Below are positions 23,517 to 34,296 of a DNA stretch of 64,000 nucleotides, piece after piece. The position numbers and the translations under genes are program-made. The DNA is from Tragulus kanchil (taxonomy: Eukaryota; Chordata; Mammalia; Artiodactyla; Tragulidae). The stretch covers positions 93,531,001 through 93,595,000 of the forward strand of contig JAIOJX010000005.1 of the NCBI GenBank assembly GCA_022376925.1. The letters are read 5' to 3'. Every line of letters starts with the position of its first letter. Within the stretch, counting starts at the first letter, position 1. The notes under the pieces are model-generated. The model was not told where the DNA came from, did not search any database, and was given only the letters and a program-made list of their open reading frames with translations.

Positions 23517-25555
23517 TGTCATGTTAGTATACGCAAGTTCAAGTAATACAATAGAAATAGTCATTATCATCTTTGGGAAAATAAGGTTGTGTTGAAAAGA
23601 AAAGATATACAAACAGAAGAAACAGGCCATTTGAACACAGCAGGTGTTCTATCAGTAAATGCAAATCATCTTGCAAAATCTGGGTGAAGACTCACGTTTG
23701 GTCTTGCACAGGCCTGGAAGCTCTGAACTGGAGAATGGAAGGTGCAGCAGGTCAGCTCCAAGTTAGGGAGGCCTCCCTCTGGGCACAGGATGATCCTCCC
23801 CAATCTAGCAGCCCAGAGCACTGGAGAAATCCTGGCTGGGCCAGGAGCCGGGCTGGGGGTCTGCCTAACCCTTCTCAGTCTCAGGCTCCTGAGGGTCTGA
23901 ATCCTGAGGGTCCAGGCTGAAAGGATAGCTGGCACATGTCTTGGGTCTGCTACTGGAAACCAGGCTTGTACATCAGCAAGATGGGTCAACCCTTTGGGGC
24001 CCGCTCACCTCACAGAGCCCAAAGCTGGAAGCCATTCAGGTGAGAATAAGGATGGGAGGCCCCAAGCGGGTAGAAGCTATTATGTTGTCTGAATCTTTGG
24101 GCCCTGGAGATGCCCAGCCCATTTTAGGTGCTCAGTGGATACTCAGTGAGAGGTTGATGCCTTTATTCAGCAATTAGTTATTCAGCACAGGCGCTAGGCT
24201 CATGACTGGGGCCAGTGGCCAACAGAACAGACACAGCCCTGCCCCTAGGAGCTTGTGTTCTAGTAGGCAAGACAGACTCATAAACAACGGCCTGGGTGGA
24301 AGGACGGCCCCAGAGAGAAAAGTCCCAGGGCACAGGAGGGCCCCTGTCCTGTGAGCTTCCAGGGTCATGGACACAGAATTAGCCAAGGCAGAGAGCAAGG
24401 GATAGGAGGCAGGGCCATCTCGAAATTCTTAAAAACTTTACTCTGAATTTGTGTTCTCTGAGTGAGGCTCTGAAAAGCAGAGCACCTGTGATTTAGGGAT
24501 CTTCCTGACCCAAGGATCCAACCTGGCTCTCCTGCATTGCATGCAGTTTCTTTCCTATCTGAGTCACCATAGAGGGATGTCATGTTAGTATACGCAAGTT
24601 CAAGTAATACAATAGAAATAGTCATTATCATCTTTGGGAAAATAAGGTTGTGTTGAAAAGAAAAGATATACAAACAGAAGAAACAGGCCATTTGAACACA
24701 GCAGGTGTTCTATCAGTAAATGCAAATCATCTTGCAAAATCTGGGTGAAGACTCACGTTTGGTCTTGCACAGGCCTGGAAGCTCTGAACTGGAGAATGGA
24801 AGGTGCAGCAGGTCAGCTCCAAGTTAGGGAGGCCTCCCTCTGGGCACAGGATGATCCTCCCCAATCTAGCAGCCCAGAGCACTGGAGAAATCCTGGCTGG
24901 GCCAGGAGCCGGGCTGGGGGTCTGCCTAACCCTTCTCAGTCTCAGGCTCCTGAGGGTCTGAATCCTGAGGGTCCAGGCTGAAAGGATAGCTGGCACATGT
25001 CTTGGGTCTGCTACTGGAAACCAGGCTTGTACATCAGCAAGATGGGTCAACCCTTTGGGGCCCGCTCACCTCACAGAGCCCAAAGCTGGAAGCCATTCAG
25101 GTGAGAATAAGGATGGGAGGCCCCAAGCGGGTAGAAGCTATTATGTTGTCTGAATCTTTGGGCCCTGGAGATGCCCAGCCCATTTTAGGTGCTCAGTGGA
25201 TACTCAGTGAGAGGTTGATGCCTTTATTCAGCAATTAGTTATTCAGCACAGGCGCTAGGCTCATGACTGGGGCCAGTGGCCAACAGAACAGACACAGCCC
25301 TGCCCCTAGGAGCTTGTGTTCTAGTAGGCAAGACAGACTCATAAACAACGGCCTGGGTGGAAGGACGGCCCCAGAGAGAAAAGTCCCAGGGCACAGGAGG
25401 GCCCCTGTCCTGTGAGCTTCCAGGGTCATGGACACAGAATTAGCCAAGGCAGAGAGCAAGGGATAGGAGGCAGGGCCATCTCGAAATTCTTAAAAACTTT
25501 ACTCTGAATTTGTGTTCTCTGAGTGAGGCTCTGAAAAAGCAGAGCACCTGTGATT
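23435..25555. repeat. Direct tandem duplication D9, overlapping D8
   Basis: Copy 1 is 23435-24495 and copy 2 is 24496-25555, offset 1061. Copy 1 starts inside copy 2 of D8 and inside its SINE, so about 255 bp is present three times (22304, 23435, 24496). Confidence 0.96.
24496..24577 (-). mobile_element. Bov-tA SINE, truncated by the D9 junction
   Basis: Only the tRNA-derived end of the SINE remains here. The BovB-derived half is missing because copy 2 of D9 starts mid-element. It is joined abruptly to unrelated unique DNA. Confidence 0.85.
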
Positions 25556-25785
25556 AAGGGAGACAAGTGAATACACTGCAGCTTCCTTCACATTGAGAAA
25601 CAGAGTTTTTCCTGCTAGATCAATAAACAAGGATGTCACAGTCATCAGTGATTGCAGCCCTCCAGGGCAAACTGGAAGGAGAACAATACCAGCTATCTGA
25701 CAGCTATCAGGCTGCAGCCACTCCCTATGGTGAGCCTGAGGGAGCTCAGGATGTGAAAAATACAGGATCAGGACCCAGACAGCTG
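25556..25785. other. Anonymous DNA before BovB
   Basis: Unique sequence with no recognised feature. Confidence 0.35.
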
Positions 25786-26572
25786 AGATTACAGTAGTCA
25801 AAGCTGTGGTTTTGCCAGTTGTGATGTATGGATGTGAGAGTTGGACCATAAAGAAGGCTGAGCACCAAAGAATTGATGCTTTCAAATTGTGGTGCTGGAG
25901 AAGACTTTTGAGAGTCCCTTGGACAGCAAGGAGATCAAACCAGTCAATCCTTAAGGAAATCAAGGGCTTCCCTGGTGGTCCAGTGGGTAAGGACACCGCC
26001 TTGCAGTGCAGGGGGCGCCGGTTTGATCCCTGGCCTGGGAAGATCCCACGTGCCTCCGAGCGGCTGGACTGATGTGTCCAATTACCGAGCAGGAGCTCTG
26101 GAGTGCATGCGCCCAGAGCCGGTGCTCTGCGACAATAGAGGCCACTGTGATGGGAGGCCCACATGGGCCTAAGAACAAAGATGGATGAAAAAATGGACAA
26201 AATGAAGACCAATAGAAGTGGCTCGCCTGCTCCCCTCCCTCCCCACCCCACCCCCCAAAATAAATAAATAAATCTCTAAAGGAAATCAACCCTGAACGTT
26301 CACTGGAAAGACTGATGCTGCAGCTGCAGCTCCAATACTTTGGCCACCTGATGTGAAGACACAACTTACCAGAAAAGACCCTGATGCTGGGAAAGACTGA
26401 AGGCAGCAGGAGAAAGGGGCAACAGAGGATGAAATGTTTGGATGGTGTCATTGACTCAGCAGACATGAGTTGCATCAGACTCCAAGGAGATAGTGGAGGA
26501 CAGGGAAGCCTGGCGTGCTGCCGTCCATGGGGTCACAAAGAGTAGGACACAACTAAGCAACTGAACAACAAC
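25786..26572 (+). pseudogene. BovB LINE reverse-transcriptase C-terminus and 3' end, split by a SINE
   Basis: The first part (25806-25963) translates to the BovB landmarks VMYGCESWTIKKAEH and LLRVPWTARRSNQSILKEI. After the SINE insertion the frame resumes at 26280 with LQLQLQYFGHLM, then hits a TGA where the family has an arginine codon. The 3' UTR continues to GGACACAACTAAGCAACTG and an ACAACA tail near 26572. It is a dead 5'-truncated copy of a non-LTR retrotransposon. Confidence 0.92.
25964..26278 (+). mobile_element. CHR-like variant SINE (copy C) inside BovB
   Basis: A full-length member: GGGCTTCCCTGGTGGTCCAG head, box-B-like GGTTTGATCCC, the variant body with CTGATGTGTCCAATTACCGA and GAGTGCATGCGCCCAGAGCC, and an A/T-rich tail ending AAATAAATAAATAAATCTCT. 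Target-site duplication AAGGAAATCAA lies at 25953-25963 and 26279-26289. The host BovB dates this SINE as younger than that BovB copy. Confidence 0.92.
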
Positions 26573-26581
26573 ACCAACATA

Positions 26582-26863
26582 TGAAAGGAGTGACTCAGTG
26601 AGCCCAGACTCTCACATCTTCCCATACATAGAAAAATGCTAAACTCTTTAACTTGTGATAACTGGTTTCCTTTCAATAACAATAATCTCTTGATACTCTT
26701 TGTTGTAAAACTTCTATATAACCTGACTCCTCCCCTCGCCTCCTCAGAGTAGTTCTCTCAGGGTCACTTAAGATGCTGTCTCCTGGGCTTGAAGTCCTAA
26801 AAATTTCCGCCGAATAAAAAATAACTCTCAACTTTTAGGTTGTGACTATTTTTTAAGTTAACA
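26582..26863 (+). mobile_element. Solo ERV LTR with perfect 5-bp target duplication
   Basis: A 282-bp element with TG at its start and CA at its end, flanked by ACATA at 26577-26581 and 26864-26868. It contains TATA-like TATATA at 26715, a poly(A) signal AATAAA at 26813, then AACTCTCAACTTTTAGGTTG. This R-U5 layout resembles class I (gamma-type) ruminant ERV LTRs. No gag, pol or env sequence adjoins it, so it is a solo LTR. Confidence 0.8.
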
Positions 26864-26868
26864 ACATA

Positions 26869-27683
26869 CCTTCATGAAGCCTCGTGAGCATGGGGTGCTG
26901 GATGGATGATATGTGGGGCTGGGGACTCAGCAAGGACAAAGAGAGCTTGTCACATCGATGACTGAGTAAGGGTGATGGTGAGACCCAAGGGCCCATGCTT
27001 TCTGGCAGAATCTGAATGCTCTGGGCATCGGCGGGGTGAGAAACCCAAACAAAGGCCCCTCATGTACTTTCTCTCTCATGTTACTTCCTGTAGCAGCCAG
27101 CCACTTGGATGAGAATGATGGCAGGAGAGGGACTTCCTTTCTTGCCAGTAAGCTGAGGTTGAGGGTGTTGGTAGAATGTGCCCTGCTGTCGAGAAGTGAA
27201 ATTAAAACTGTTGAGTTAGTTGTGTGAAGCATTTTCACTGTTCTGATGAGAAAAAGTATATATACATGTATGTAGGAGCTATAGAAGTTCTGGAGATTCT
27301 GAGTGTCAGCTAAATGCTCATACACTTGCATTTAAAACAGAAAGGTGAAATGGTAAGGTTCATGTTAATAATTAAAATTTAAATTTTTTCTTTACTTAGA
27401 ATATCATTAAATAGCAAATTAAAACAGTGCAAAAGGGAAGATGGGGAAAGACAGGAAGCTGTTTTCCATTTCAGTACTTTTAAACAACACTATTTCCTTG
27501 CCTTTGGGATATAGGACCCACGACTCACTCCGCACTGAGTCCCTGTGAGTGTCGTATCAGAGCCACAGCGCCTGCAAAGGGCAAGTGGGAGGATGCAGGA
27601 AGGAGTTGGTCAGAAAGGAGTCTGTGATGAGGGTCCAGCGTGGTCCTGGGGACGGTGGCTGCCCACCAGCTGTGGTCACTGCA
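26869..27683. other. Anonymous DNA inside D10
   Basis: AT-richer sequence with a short TATATACATGTATGTA element at 27258. It contains a 134-codon minus-strand frame (27331-26927) that matches no family I know. No gene supported. Confidence 0.4.
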
Positions 27684-27702
27684 GAACAACAACACCAACA
27701 TA

Positions 27703-27984
27703 TGAAAGGAGTGACTCAGTGAGCCCAGACTCTCACATCTTCCCATACATAGAAAAATGCTAAACTCTTTAACTTGTGATAACTGGTTTCCTTTCAATAA
27801 CAATAATCTCTTGATACTCTTTGTTGTAAAACTTCTATATAACCTGACTCCTCCCCTCGCCTCCTCAGAGTAGTTCTCTCAGGGTCACTTAAGATGCTGT
27901 CTCCTGGGCTTGAAGTCCTAAAAATTTCCGCCGAATAAAAAATAACTCTCAACTTTTAGGTTGTGACTATTTTTTAAGTTAACA
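27703..27984 (+). mobile_element. Solo ERV LTR, D10 copy
   Basis: Second copy of the LTR at 26582 together with its ACATA flanks (27698-27702 and 27985-27989). It was made by segment duplication and not by a second integration. Confidence 0.8.
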
Positions 27985-28805
27985 ACATACCTTCATGAAG
28001 CCTCGTGAGCATGGGGTGCTGGATGGATGATATGTGGGGCTGGGGACTCAGCAAGGACAAAGAGAGCTTGTCACATCGATGACTGAGTAAGGGTGATGGT
28101 GAGACCCAAGGGCCCATGCTTTCTGGCAGAATCTGAATGCTCTGGGCATCGGCGGGGTGAGAAACCCAAACAAAGGCCCCTCATGTACTTTCTCTCTCAT
28201 GTTACTTCCTGTAGCAGCCAGCCACTTGGATGAGAATGATGGCAGGAGAGGGACTTCCTTTCTTGCCAGTAAGCTGAGGTTGAGGGTGTTGGTAGAATGT
28301 GCCCTGCTGTCGAGAAGTGAAATTAAAACTGTTGAGTTAGTTGTGTGAAGCATTTTCACTGTTCTGATGAGAAAAAGTATATATACATGTATGTAGGAGC
28401 TATAGAAGTTCTGGAGATTCTGAGTGTCAGCTAAATGCTCATACACTTGCATTTAAAACAGAAAGGTGAAATGGTAAGGTTCATGTTAATAATTAAAATT
28501 TAAATTTTTTCTTTACTTAGAATATCATTAAATAGCAAATTAAAACAGTGCAAAAGGGGAAGATGGGGAAAGACAGGAAGCTGTTTTCCATTTCAGTACT
28601 TTTAAACAACACTATTTCCTTGCCTTTGGGATATAGGACCCACGACTCACTCCGCACTGAGTCCCTGTGAGTGTCGTATCAGAGCCACAGCGCCTGCAAA
28701 GGGCAAGTGGGAGGATGCAGGAAGGAGTTGGTCAGAAAGGAGTCTGTGATGAGGGTCCAGCGTGGTCCTGGGGACGGTGGCTGCCCACCAGCTGTGGTCA
28801 CTGCA

Positions 28806-29756
28806 GGAAGGAGCAGCAGGGTGGAAGTGGACTCCTCAAGTGTGCCATTCAGTGCCCTCTTATGGACAACCTACGGCTCAGGGTGCAGAGCAGAAAGGTA
28901 GCACCCCCTGCCTGGTGTCAGCCAGAACAGCTTTTATCTGGCTTCCAAGTAACATTCCCCTTGAACGTGGCTCTAAGGCTTAGAGTCTGGAGACTTGCAG
29001 AGAAAGTAAACCCTGGGCTGAGTTCAGGACCTGCCGTGAGTCCTGCCAGGCTGGCACCCAGAGCACTCTGGAAGCCCAGGACAGACCTTCCCCACCAGGG
29101 TGCATGGGAGCTATGGTTATGGGATTTGATTTCAACGCCTCGCCCCACCCCCAGCCTGGAGGCAGTCTTGGCCCTGAGTGGAGTTGGTCTGTGAGGAAGG
29201 TCCAGCCTCTCTCCTTTCACTCATCAACCCTGCTCTGCAGCCCTGGTGGGAAGCTGATGGTCAGGCCAGTGTCTGGGGAGCGCCTCCTTCCACTTGAAAG
29301 TGTGATGATTAAAGCTGAGGCCGCTGGTGATGGAAGTGGCTCCATTAGCTCCGGGGAAAGTGGCACATGGTTTCCCCCTTATGCGCTTGCTCCAGGCCTC
29401 CTCGGAGCCTCTGCCTCTCTGTCTCTGTCTCTGTTTCTCTCTCTCTCTCATGTACACACACACAGAGGACCTTGTGTGATACTAACGGCTGCTCTGTGAG
29501 GTCAGCAAGGTGGGGCTGGGCAGGGTGGCTAGGGTAGTGGACATAAAGAGAACTCAGGCTTCCTGCACAGCCATGTGGGACCCGGATCTCTAAATGCATT
29601 ATCTCATTTATTTAATCCTCACGTGGTTTCTCATAACTATTATCAGAGCAACTGCTGTTTCCAGAGAGCTGAGTCTGTGTCAGGGATTTTCAGCGTTTCA
29701 TCTCAGATGCTCATGTGAGTTTAACTGACAAAGGGGTGGGAGGCGTGCCTTTCCAT
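28806..29756. other. Anonymous single-copy DNA with CT/CA repeats
   Basis: About 950 bp outside any duplication. A CT-rich run followed by ACACACACACAGAG lies at 29408-29466. A MIR-like trace (TTATCTCATTTATTTAATCC) lies at 29598-29660. No exon recognised. Confidence 0.4.
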
Positions 29757-30045
29757 TTTTAATAACAATTATTTATTTAGTTTTGGCTGGTCTGGGTCTT
29801 TGTTGTTGAGGGCAGGCTTTCTCTAGTTGCGGCAAGTGTGGGATACTTTAGTTGCAGTGCACAGTTTCTCACTGTGGTGGTTTCTTTTGTTACAGAGCAC
29901 AGGTTCTAAGCACTTGCGCTTCAGTAACTGTGACAGGGAGGCCTAGATGCCCCTCAGCATGTAGAATCTTCTGGGAACAGGGATCAAACCCATGTCCCTG
30001 CATTCACAGCCAAATTCTTAACCACTGAACCACCAGGGAAGTCCT
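29757..30045 (-). mobile_element. CHR-type SINE (long form, antisense)
   Basis: The minus strand begins GGACTTCCCTGGTGGTTCAG. It then has a degraded box B (GGTTTGATCCCTG) and an old body ending in AAATAAATAATTGTT. It is diverged and lacks the variant body seen in copies A-H. Short similar flanks (ttccattt) may be the target duplication. Confidence 0.75.
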
Positions 30046-30216
30046 ATCTTCCATTTATTTAGATCCTCTTTCATATCTCTCAGCAATGTTTTGAGTTATC
30101 AGTAAACAAATGTTGCACATCTTTTATCAACTTTTTTTCTTAGCATTTTATTCTTTCTGATACTATTAAATGGAATTTTTCTTCATCTCATTTGCAAATT
30201 GTTGCTTGCAAGTTAT

Positions 30217-30568
30217 CAGCTCAGTCGCTTTGTGATCCCATGGACTGCAGCACGCTAGGCTATAGAGGTGCTAATACATGGATTTTTGTCTGTTGACTTT
30301 CTATCCTGAAAACTTGCTAAACTCATGTATTAATTTTCATAGTTTTTTAAGGATTCCTTATAATTTTTATGCATGAGATTGTTATCCGTCCATAGAGATG
30401 GTTTTACTTCTATTTTAAGAATCTGTAGTTCCTTTCTTGTTTTCCTTGTCCAATTGCTTGAGTCTCCAGTACAGTATTGAATAGAAGTGGTGAAAGCAGA
30501 CACCCTTCTTGGCTTTTCTTCCCTTGTCTCTACGTCATCGTTTATTTATTTTAATTATATTTTAAAAA
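30217..30568 (-). mobile_element. L1 ORF2 fragment (antisense) with a Bov-tA scrap
   Basis: 30217-30262 (AGTCGCTTTGTGATCCCATG) is a Bov-tA or BovB remnant. 30280-30520 contains antisense L1 ORF2 landmarks (TCTATCCTGAAAACTTGCTA and CAGTATTGAATAGAAGTGGT). Probably the same L1 insertion that resumes at 31070. Confidence 0.65.
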
Positions 30569-30570
30569 CT

Positions 30571-30833
30571 TTTTGGCCCCTTTTATTGGTCTTTCATTTA
30601 TGTATTTCCATCCATTTTTGTTATTTGGTCTGTGTGGGCCTCCTATCGCACTAGCCTCTCCTCTAGAAGAGCACCGGCTCTGGGCGCATGTGCTCCAGAG
30701 CGGGGGCTCATAATTGGACACACAGGTCCAAGCCGCTCAGCTGCATGTGGGATCTTCCCATGCCAGGGATTGAATTGGCACTCCCTGAAGTGCAAGGCGG
30801 GCTCTACCCACTGCACCACCAGGGAAGCTCTCA
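30571..30833 (-). mobile_element. CHR-like variant SINE (copy D)
   Basis: The minus strand reads GAGCTTCCCTGGTGGTGCAG, a decayed box B, then the variant body including GGAGCACATGCGCCCAGAGC. It is more diverged than copies C, F and G. It lies directly against copy E in the same orientation. Confidence 0.85.
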
Positions 30834-31069
30834 TTGTTTATTTTGCATCAATCTTTATTCTTCGGCATGTGTGGCCTCCCATCGCAGCGGCCTCTTTTGC
30901 TGCAGAGCGCCGGCTCTGGGCACATGAGCTCCACAGTGCCTGCTTGTAACTGGACAAACTGACTCAGCAGCTCCACAACACGTGCGATCTTCACAGGCCA
31001 GGGATCAAACTGGTGCCCCTTGCACTGCAAGGCAGACTCCCTACCCACTGGCCCAACAGGGAAACCCCA
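30834..31069 (-). mobile_element. CHR-like variant SINE (copy E)
   Basis: The minus strand starts GGTTTCCCTGTTGGGCCAGT, has GTTTGATCCCTGGCC, and carries the diverged body AGCTCATGTGCCCAGAGCCG. With copy D it forms a head-to-tail SINE pair inside L1 sequence. Confidence 0.85.
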
Positions 31070-31074
31070 AAATC

Positions 31075-31664
31075 CTTGTTTTGTTTCTTATCTTATTGGA
31101 AAAGTATTCAATCTTTTACTGTTAAGTATGATTCTGTGGGCTTTTCATAGATGCCTTTCCGAAGATTAAGACAGTTCCCTTCTATTTCTAGTTTGTTGAT
31201 TGTAACGTGAAAATATGACATGTATAACATACAACATGAAAATATGTTGTATTTTGTCTAACACTTACTCTACATCTTTTGATACAATCATGGGAATCTT
31301 TTTCCTTTGTTTTATTTAATATGGGGTTTTAAACTGACTCTTTTTCAGATGTTACACAGATCTTGCTTTCTCAGATAAAACTCGCTTACAGTATTAATCC
31401 TTTTTTAAAAAATATGTTGCTGGATTTGATTTGCTAGTATTTTTGTGTCTATGTTTATAAGGGAGGTTGGCCTGTGATGTCTTTGTTGAGTTTTGGAACC
31501 AAGGCATTATTGACCTCATGGAATGAGGTGGGAAGTGAGATCCTGTCTAGTTTTTGGAAGAGCATATGAAGGATGGTTAGTAACTCATCTTTCAATGTTT
31601 GGTATAATTCAGTGGTGAAGCTATCTGGGCTTTGACTTTTCTTTGTGAGTAATAATTTGACTAT
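31075..31664 (-). pseudogene. L1 ORF2 reverse-transcriptase relic
   Basis: The minus-strand frame near 31455-31660 reads KKSQSPDSFTTELYQTLKDE, then LFQKLDRISLPTSF and LVPKLNKDITGQPPL. This is the L1 RT region where the family has SPGPDGF, LPNSF and IPKPDKD. The rest is broken by stops and indels. A non-functional L1 copy. Confidence 0.85.
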
Positions 31665-31668
31665 TATT

Positions 31669-31917
31669 TTTGCCCCTTTTTGGCTTTTATGTTTATCCAT
31701 TTTGTTATTTGGTCTGTGTGGGCCTCCTATCGCACTAGCCTCTCCTCTAGAAGAGCACCGGCTCTGGGCGCATGTGCTCCAGAGCGGGGGCTCATAATTG
31801 GACACACAGGTCCAAGCCGCTCAGCTGCATGTGGGATCTTCCCATGCCAGGGATTGAATTGGCACTCCCTGAAGTGCAAGGCGGGCTCTACCCACTGCAC
31901 CACCAGGGAAGCTCTCA
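31669..31917 (-). mobile_element. CHR-like variant SINE, D11 copy of D
   Basis: Copy of the SINE at 30571, lacking several tail bases at the duplication junction. Confidence 0.85.
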
Positions 31918-32152
31918 TTGTTTATTTTGCATCAATCTTTATTCTTCGGCATGTGTGGCCTCCCATCGCAGCGGCCTCTTTTGCTGCAGAGCGCCGGCTC
32001 TGGGCACATGAGCTCCACAGTGCCTGCTTGTAACTGGACAAACTGACTCAGCAGCTCCACAACACGTGCGATCTTCACAGGCCAGGGATCAAACTGGTGC
32101 CCCTTGCACTGCAAGGCAGACTCCCTACCCACTGGCCCAACAGGGAAACCCA
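31918..32152 (-). mobile_element. CHR-like variant SINE, D11 copy of E
   Basis: Copy of the SINE at 30834. The edge differs slightly (AAACCCAACATCC against AAACCCCAAAATCC). Confidence 0.85.
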
Positions 32153-32159
32153 ACATCCT

Positions 32160-32905
32160 TGTTTTGTTTCTTATCTTATTGGAAAAGTATTCAATCTTTT
32201 ACTGTTAAGTATGATTCTGTGGGCTTTTCATAGATGCCTTTCCGAAGATTAAGACAGTTCCCTTCTATTTCTAGTTTGTTGATTGTAACGTGAAAATATG
32301 ACATGTATAACATACAACATGAAAATATGTTGTATTTTGTCTAACACTTACTCTACATCTTTTGATACAATCATGGGAATCTTTTTCCTTTGTTTTATTT
32401 AATATGGGGTTTTAAACTGACTCTTTTTCAGATGTTACACAGATCTTGCTTTCTCAGATAAAACTCGCTTACAGTATTAATCCTTTTTTAAAAAATATGT
32501 TGCTGGATTTGATTTGCTAGTATTTTTGTGTCTATGTTTATAAGGGAGGTTGGCCTGTGATGTCTTTGTTGAGTTTTGGAACCAAGGCATTATTGACCTC
32601 ATGGAATGAGGTGGGAAGTGAGATCCTGTCTAGTTTTTGGAAGAGCATATGAAGGATGGTTAGTAACTCATCTTTCAATGTTTGGTATAATTCAGTGGTG
32701 AAGCTATCTGGGCTTTGACTTTTCTTTGTGAGTAATAATTTGACTATTATTTCAACTTCTGTATCTATTATAAGTCTATCCAGATGTTTTATTTATTCCT
32801 GAGTCCATTTCAGTCATTTGTGAAATAGATACTCTATCTAGTTCCCTAATTTGTTGGCACCCAACTATTGTATCTCTTTATAATTTGTTTTTGTTTCTGT
32901 AAGGT
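32160..32905 (-). pseudogene. L1 ORF2 reverse-transcriptase relic, D11 copy plus continuation
   Basis: Copy of the L1 relic at 31075. It continues beyond the duplication (32752-32905) into further antisense ORF2 sequence that is present once. Confidence 0.8.
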
Positions 32906-33210
32906 TGGTAGTAATGTTCCCGACTTGTTTCATTTCTGACTTTAGTAATTTGAATCCTCTCTCTCTTTCCCTCCCTTTCTCTCTCTCTCATGAGTCTTGT
33001 CTTAAAACGTGTTCCTCTATTACTTCCTTCTTTTGTGTTATATATTCTAACATACTGTTTTACTATCTTTGTTTCTTTTACTGTATTTTTAAAGTTATTT
33101 TCTTAATGGGTTCCTGCTGAGTACAATGGACATATTAATGATCAGCTAATGTTTGGGAAGAGATTTCCTTAAACACTTCGAACCAGTAAGTCCTCTAGCC
33201 TTTGCTGAGG
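32906..33210. other. AT-rich L1-like DNA
   Basis: Probably a continuation of antisense L1 ORF2 (TTCATTTCTGACTTTAGTAA), including a CT-rich run at 32957-32988. Too diverged for firm limits. Confidence 0.45.
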
Positions 33211-33211
33211 C

Positions 33212-33289
33212 AGTGTGTGTGTGTGTGAGAAAGAGAGAGAGAGAGCGTGCGTGAGCGAGCGAGCGAGAGAAAGAGGGCGCGAGCGAGCA
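33212..33289 (+). repeat. GT then GA/GAGC microsatellite
   Basis: GTGTGTGTGTGTGAG changes into AGAGAGAGAGAGAG and GAGCGAGCGAGCGAG. A compound simple repeat. Confidence 0.9.
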
Positions 33290-33294
33290 CCTTT

Positions 33295-33665
33295 TACACT
33301 TGGGCATGCAGTTTACACGTTTGCTTTAACTTCCACTTTCTGCTTGCCTAGAGCCTCAAGTTACACCAGAAGTGAAAGATTAGGTCCATGCTTTTTCCAA
33401 AGCACTTGTATAGCCCTGCATGTGTATTCGACCTTTTAGATTTCCAGGAATGTGTCAGAGCTTTTTAAAGCCCCCTACAGGCATCACGTTTCCTAGGTTT
33501 TCTTTTACAGTTTTGTTGCTGTTGTTCAGCTTCTTGTCGGCCCCAACTACTGCTGCTGTCTCAGACAGCCAGAGTGCAGAACACCTGCTGCTCGTTGCTG
33601 TCAACAAATTCCATAGGCATAGAACCAATCATACGCAGTAAGCTATGATTTAAAAAAAATCATTT
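33295..33665. other. Anonymous DNA inside D12
   Basis: Unique-looking sequence with no exon or repeat recognised; second copy at 34384-34755. Confidence 0.35.
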
Positions 33666-33668
33666 AAA

Positions 33669-33805
33669 AGGGGACTTCCCTGGTGGTTATGTGGTAAAGA
33701 CCCAGTGCTTCCAGTGCAGGGGGTCATGGGTTGTATCCTTGGTCGGGGAACTAAGAGCCCACATGCCATGCAGTGCAGCCAAAAATAAAAACATATATCA
33801 TTTAC
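33669..33805 (+). mobile_element. Short CHR-type SINE
   Basis: GGGGACTTCCCTGGTGGTTA, a degraded box B (GGTTGTATCC), then GGGGAACTAAGAGCCCACAT and CAGTGCAGCCAAAAATAAAA. This is the classic roughly 120-bp CHR-1/CHR-2 form, distinct from the variant family. Confidence 0.85.
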
Positions 33806-33921
33806 TAAGTTGGAGGGTCCTAGAATGGACTGCAGAATGTGACAAAAGAATCTAATTGCACTAAAAATGTCTGACATTATTTCACTGAAGAGGACAGGGA
33901 AAAAGGTGTTGACCTAAGTAA

Positions 33922-34013
33922 GGGCTTCCAGGTAGTGCTAGTGGTAAAGAGCCTGTCTCCCAACGCAGGAGATGTAAGAGATACAGTTTTGATCCCTGAA
34001 TTGGGAAGATCCC
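33922..34013 (+). mobile_element. Bov-tA SINE, truncated by the D12 junction
   Basis: Only the tRNA-derived head (GGGCTTCCAGGTAGTGCTAG to GGGAAGATCCCG) is present before the junction. The complete element is at 35011. Confidence 0.85.
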
Positions 34014-34296
34014 GAATTCCCGCTTGTTTCTTTTGTTCGATTTGATCCTCTCTCTCTTTCCCTCCCTTTCTCTCTCTCATGAGTCTTGTCTTAAAACGTG
34101 TTCCTCTATTACTTCCTTCTTTTGTGTTATATATTCTAACATACTGTTTTACTATCTTTGTTTCTTTTACTGTATTTTTAAAGTTATTTTCTTAATGGGT
34201 TCCTGCTGAGTACAATGGACATATTAATGATCAGCTAATGTTTGGGAAGAGATTTCCTTAAACACTTCGAACCAGTAAGTCCTCTAGCCTTTGCTG

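Larger units (their letters stand above)
21437..23690. repeat. Direct tandem duplication D8
   Basis: Copy 1 is 21437-22559 plus a 9-base non-matching tail ACATCCAGG. Copy 2 is 22569-23690, offset 1131-1132. The only internal difference noticed is one G in a G-run at 21448. Confidence 0.96.
26563..28806. repeat. Direct tandem duplication D10
   Basis: Copy 1 is 26563-27683 and copy 2 is 27684-28805, offset 1121. They are almost identical (one G added near 28559). Copy 2 begins within the ACAACA tail of BovB, so the LTR next to it is present twice but BovB only once. Confidence 0.96.
30570..32752. repeat. Direct tandem duplication D11
   Basis: Copy 1 is about 30570-31668 and copy 2 is 31669-32752, offset 1084. 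The head of copy 2 (31665-31705) lacks about a dozen bases relative to 30575-30620. The rest is nearly identical. The left edge coincides with the tail of a SINE. Confidence 0.93.

Noticed and set aside
25964..26060. tRNA gene calls in SINE heads (A-box and B-box-like motifs here and in all CHR/Bov-tA copies)
   Set aside because: The heads lack a proper acceptor stem and continue into SINE bodies. They are tRNA-derived, not tRNA genes.
25499..26251. 250-codon minus-strand open frame, the longest in the window
   Set aside because: It is antisense to BovB and the variant SINE, spans their junction and flanking DNA, and has no protein-family features.
34014..34022. GAATTC at the D12 junction as a possible cloning linker
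   Set aside because: A single six-base site is expected by chance, the neighbouring bases resemble genomic sequence, and other junctions lack it.
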